Positions 62,112 through 64,000 of a stretch of DNA of 64,000 bases are shown piece by piece; the stretch's first letter is position 1, and the number at the start of each line of letters is the position of its first letter. The DNA is from Burkholderiales bacterium (GTDB lineage Bacteria; Pseudomonadota; Gammaproteobacteria; Burkholderiales; Burkholderiaceae_C), in the NCBI GenBank assembly GCA_021414305.1, contig JAIOOS010000029.1:248001-312000 (forward strand), read 5' to 3'. The notes under the pieces were generated by a model. It searched no databases, was not told where the DNA came from, and saw only the letters and a program-made list of their open reading frames with translations. A program made the translations under genes and the position numbers.

Positions 62112-64000
62112 TTATGGATTGAAGGCCGCCGACGCCGCCCTGAGGTCGGCGAGCGCGCGGCCGCCGCCGAAGCTGCCCTGCACCGGCGCGGCGCCGCCCA
62201 GCGAGAGCCGGACGGCGCAGTACTTGAACTCCGGAATCTTCGCGAACGGGTCGAGCGCCGCGTTCGTCAGGCGGTTGATCGCCGCCTCGTAGTAGCAGAA
62301 CGGCACGAACACCGCGCCGCGCGGCGAGCTGTCGTCGGCGCGTGCGTAGAGCGCCACCGTTCCCCGGCGCGACTCGATCGTCACGACGTCGCCGGGCACG
62401 CCGCCGAGGGCGACGAGGTCCAGCGGGTGGACGAACGCGACCGGATCGGGCTCGAGCGCGTCGAGCGTGGTCGCGCGCCGGGTCATGCTGCCGGTGTGCC
62501 AGTGCTCGAGCTGGCGGCCGGTGATGAGGACCATCGGATACTCGGCGTCGGGCCGCTCGTCGGCAGGAATGATGTCGGCCGGAACGAACCGGCCCCGGCC
62601 GGTCTCGCGCGGGAACGCGTCGACGAAGACGACCGGATCTCCCGGGTCGCCCTCCTGGCGGCACGGGTAGGTCACCGCGTGCTCGCGCTCGAGCCGCTCC
62701 CAGGTGATGCCGGCGATGTTGGGCATGGTGTGCCGCATCTCGTCGAACACCTCGGACACCGGCACATCGCCCCAGTCGAGGCCGAGCTGGCGCGCCATCT
62801 GCTGGATGATCCAGAGGTCCTGGCGAGCCTCGCCGGGCGGATTGACCGCCTGGCGGCCGAGCTGCACCAGGCGGTCGGTGTTGGTGAAGCTGCCCGTCTT
62901 TTCCGGGAACGCGCTGGCCGGCAGGATGACGTCGGCGAGATAGGCCGTTTCCGTGAGGAAGATGTCCTGCACGACGAGGTGCTCGAGCGCAGCGAGCGAC
63001 TCGCGGGCATGGTTCGCGTCGGGATCCGACATCGCCGGGTTCTCGCCCATGATGTACATGCCGCGAACCTTGCCGTGCTTGATCGCGTGCATCACCTCGA
63101 CGACGGTCAGCCCGGGCTGCGCGTCGAGGCTCCCCGCCGGCACTTTCCAGGCGCGCTCGAAGCGCTGGCGCGCCTCGGCGCCGCTGACATGCTGGTAGTC
63201 GGGGAACATCATCGGGATCAGCCCCGCGTCGGACGCGCCCTGGACGTTGTTCTGGCCGCGCAGCGGATGCAGGCCGGTGCCGGGCCGGCCGATCTGCCCG
63301 GTCATGAGCGCGAGGGCGATCAGGCAGCGCGCGTTGTCGGTGCCGTGCACGTGCTGCGAGATGCCCATGCCCCACAGGATCATCGACGCCTTCGAGGTGG
63401 CGTAGAGGCGCGCCACTTCGCGGATCACCTCGGCCTCGATGCCGCAGATCGGCGCCATCAGCTCCGGCGAATAGGCCTCGACGTTCTTGCGCAGCTCGTC
63501 GTAGCCGATCGTCCGGCTGGCGATGAAGGCCTCGTCGACCAGACCCTCGGCGACGATGACGTGCATCATGGCGTTGAGCAGCGCCACGTCGGTGTCGGGC
63601 TTGAACTGCAGGAAGCGGTGGGCGATGCGTGCCAGGTCGGAGCGGCGCGGGTCGCAGACGATCAGCTTGGTGCCGCTCTTGGCCGCGTTCTTGATCCAGG
63701 TCGCGGCCACCGGGTGGTTCACCGTCGGGTTGGCGCCGATCAGGATCACGACCTCGGCCAGCGTCACGTCCATCACCGGGTTCGACACCGCCCCCGAGCC
63801 GATGCCTTCGAGCAGCGCCACCACCGACGAGGCATGGCAGAGGCGCGTGCAGTGGTCGACGTTGTTGTTGCGGAATCCGGTGCGAACGAGTTTCTGGAAG
63901 AGGTAGGCCTCTTCGTTGCTCCCCTTGGCCGATCCGAAGCCGGCCAGCGACGCGGGGCCGTCGCGGTCGCGAATCTTCCTCAGCGTGCCGCCGGCGAAGG
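62112..64000 (-). CDS. fdsA: formate dehydrogenase alpha subunit (FdsA type), C-terminal part; N-terminus outside window
   Basis: The minus-strand frame is open from the right edge to TAA at 62112-62114, giving the last 628 residues of a molybdopterin oxidoreductase. The molybdenum-site region reads NNNVDHCTRLCHASSVVALLE, with Cys as the likely metal ligand. It continues with LIGANPTVNHPVAATWIKNAAKSG, MGISQHVHGTDNARCLIALALMTGQIGRPGTGLHPLRGQNNVQG (in stretches), and the C-terminal dinucleotide-binding domain LITGRQLEHWHTGSMTRR. The enzyme oxidises formate to CO2 and passes electrons to NAD+ through FdsB/FdsG. Those genes and the N-terminal FeS domains should lie just right of the window. Confidence 0.95.
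   Translation of the reverse strand, partial: FAGGTLRKIRDRDGPASLAGFGSAKGSNEEAYLFQKLVRTGFRNNNVDHCTRLCHASSVVALLEGIGSGAVSNPVMDVTLAEVVILIGANPTVNHPVAATWIKNAAKSGTKLIVCDPRRSDLARIAHRFLQFKPDTDVALLNAMMHVIVAEGLVDEAFIASRTIGYDELRKNVEAYSPELMAPICGIEAEVIREVARLYATSKASMILWGMGISQHVHGTDNARCLIALALMTGQIGRPGTGLHPLRGQNNVQGASDAGLIPMMFPDYQHVSGAEARQRFERAWKVPAGSLDAQPGLTVVEVMHAIKHGKVRGMYIMGENPAMSDPDANHARESLAALEHLVVQDIFLTETAYLADVILPASAFPEKTGSFTNTDRLVQLGRQAVNPPGEARQDLWIIQQMARQLGLDWGDVPVSEVFDEMRHTMPNIAGITWERLEREHAVTYPCRQEGDPGDPVVFVDAFPRETGRGRFVPADIIPADERPDAEYPMVLITGRQLEHWHTGSMTRRATTLDALEPDPVAFVHPLDLVALGGVPGDVVTIESRRGTVALYARADDSSPRGAVFVPFCYYEAAINRLTNAALDPFAKIPEFKYCAVRLSLGGAAPVQGSFGGGRALADLRAASAAFNP

Noticed and set aside
62101-63375. 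A second minus-strand frame across fdsA
   Set aside because: fdsA in the adjacent frame carries the molybdopterin motifs continuously to the window edge; the alternative is Arg/Pro-rich shadow.

Overview
This is a high-GC (roughly 70%, judged by eye), densely coded chromosomal window. It most resembles a betaproteobacterium of the order Burkholderiales. Supporting signs are a small Trp-rich membrane protein, an FdsA-type NAD-linked formate dehydrogenase, a 3-hydroxybutyrate dehydrogenase next to a patatin, LIV-type ABC and TRAP transporters, and many CoA-based catabolic genes. No rRNA, prophage, insertion sequence or CRISPR array is visible, and no gap between genes exceeds about 160 bp. One tRNA gene (Val, CAC) is present.

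Layout. 1-10129: a poorly characterised block. It holds a Lys/Ala-rich protein cut by the left edge, a flavin monooxygenase, a lipoprotein, an SDR, a secreted protein, and then a 1014-residue Ala-rich helical-repeat protein ending in an HExxH metallopeptidase-like domain. A CpXC zinc-binding protein, a methyltransferase and a membrane-anchored coiled-coil protein follow it. 10152-14637: a CaiB-type CoA-transferase diverges from an overlapping aldolase, patatin and 3-hydroxybutyrate dehydrogenase operon. 14735-24428: mostly housekeeping (XdhC, Aat, Bpt, phospholipase D, XthA, tRNA-Val, DnaQ, Lgt, IlvD, small Trp-rich protein, cytochrome c).

24451-45037: a 20-kb acyl-CoA catabolic locus. It contains a FadB-like enzyme and a thiolase, then an SDR, a biotin-dependent acyl-CoA carboxylase (alpha and beta), two acyl-CoA dehydrogenases and a thioesterase. 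Next come a LIV-type ABC transporter with an inserted acyl-CoA ligase and a PQQ-like beta-propeller, and finally a TetR regulator with an enoyl-CoA hydratase. The set fits uptake, CoA activation, dehydrogenation, carboxylation, hydration and thiolysis of a branched or isoprenoid acid, similar to the citronellol/geraniol (Atu) pathway. Both divergent promoter regions of the locus carry a CCAAGCAAGC operator-like element, so the TetR protein may control the whole locus.

45145-48076: alkylation repair (AdaA-AlkA fusion, Ogt) and an EamA exporter. 48073-53582: two convergent operons, cupin plus serine hydrolase and TRAP transporter plus MarR. Each is preceded by the same GTAACGATCGTTAC palindrome, which points to one MarR-controlled regulon. 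53646-56861: small proteins, an FMN reductase, and a TerC membrane protein fused to a UBP-type zinc finger. 56911-60486: a zinc-uptake operon (His/Cys-rich protein, outer-membrane barrel, ZnuA, ZnuB) with no ATPase gene. 60473-64000: DUF6494, a LysR regulator, a small unknown protein and the C-terminal part of formate dehydrogenase FdsA, whose N-terminus lies beyond the right edge.
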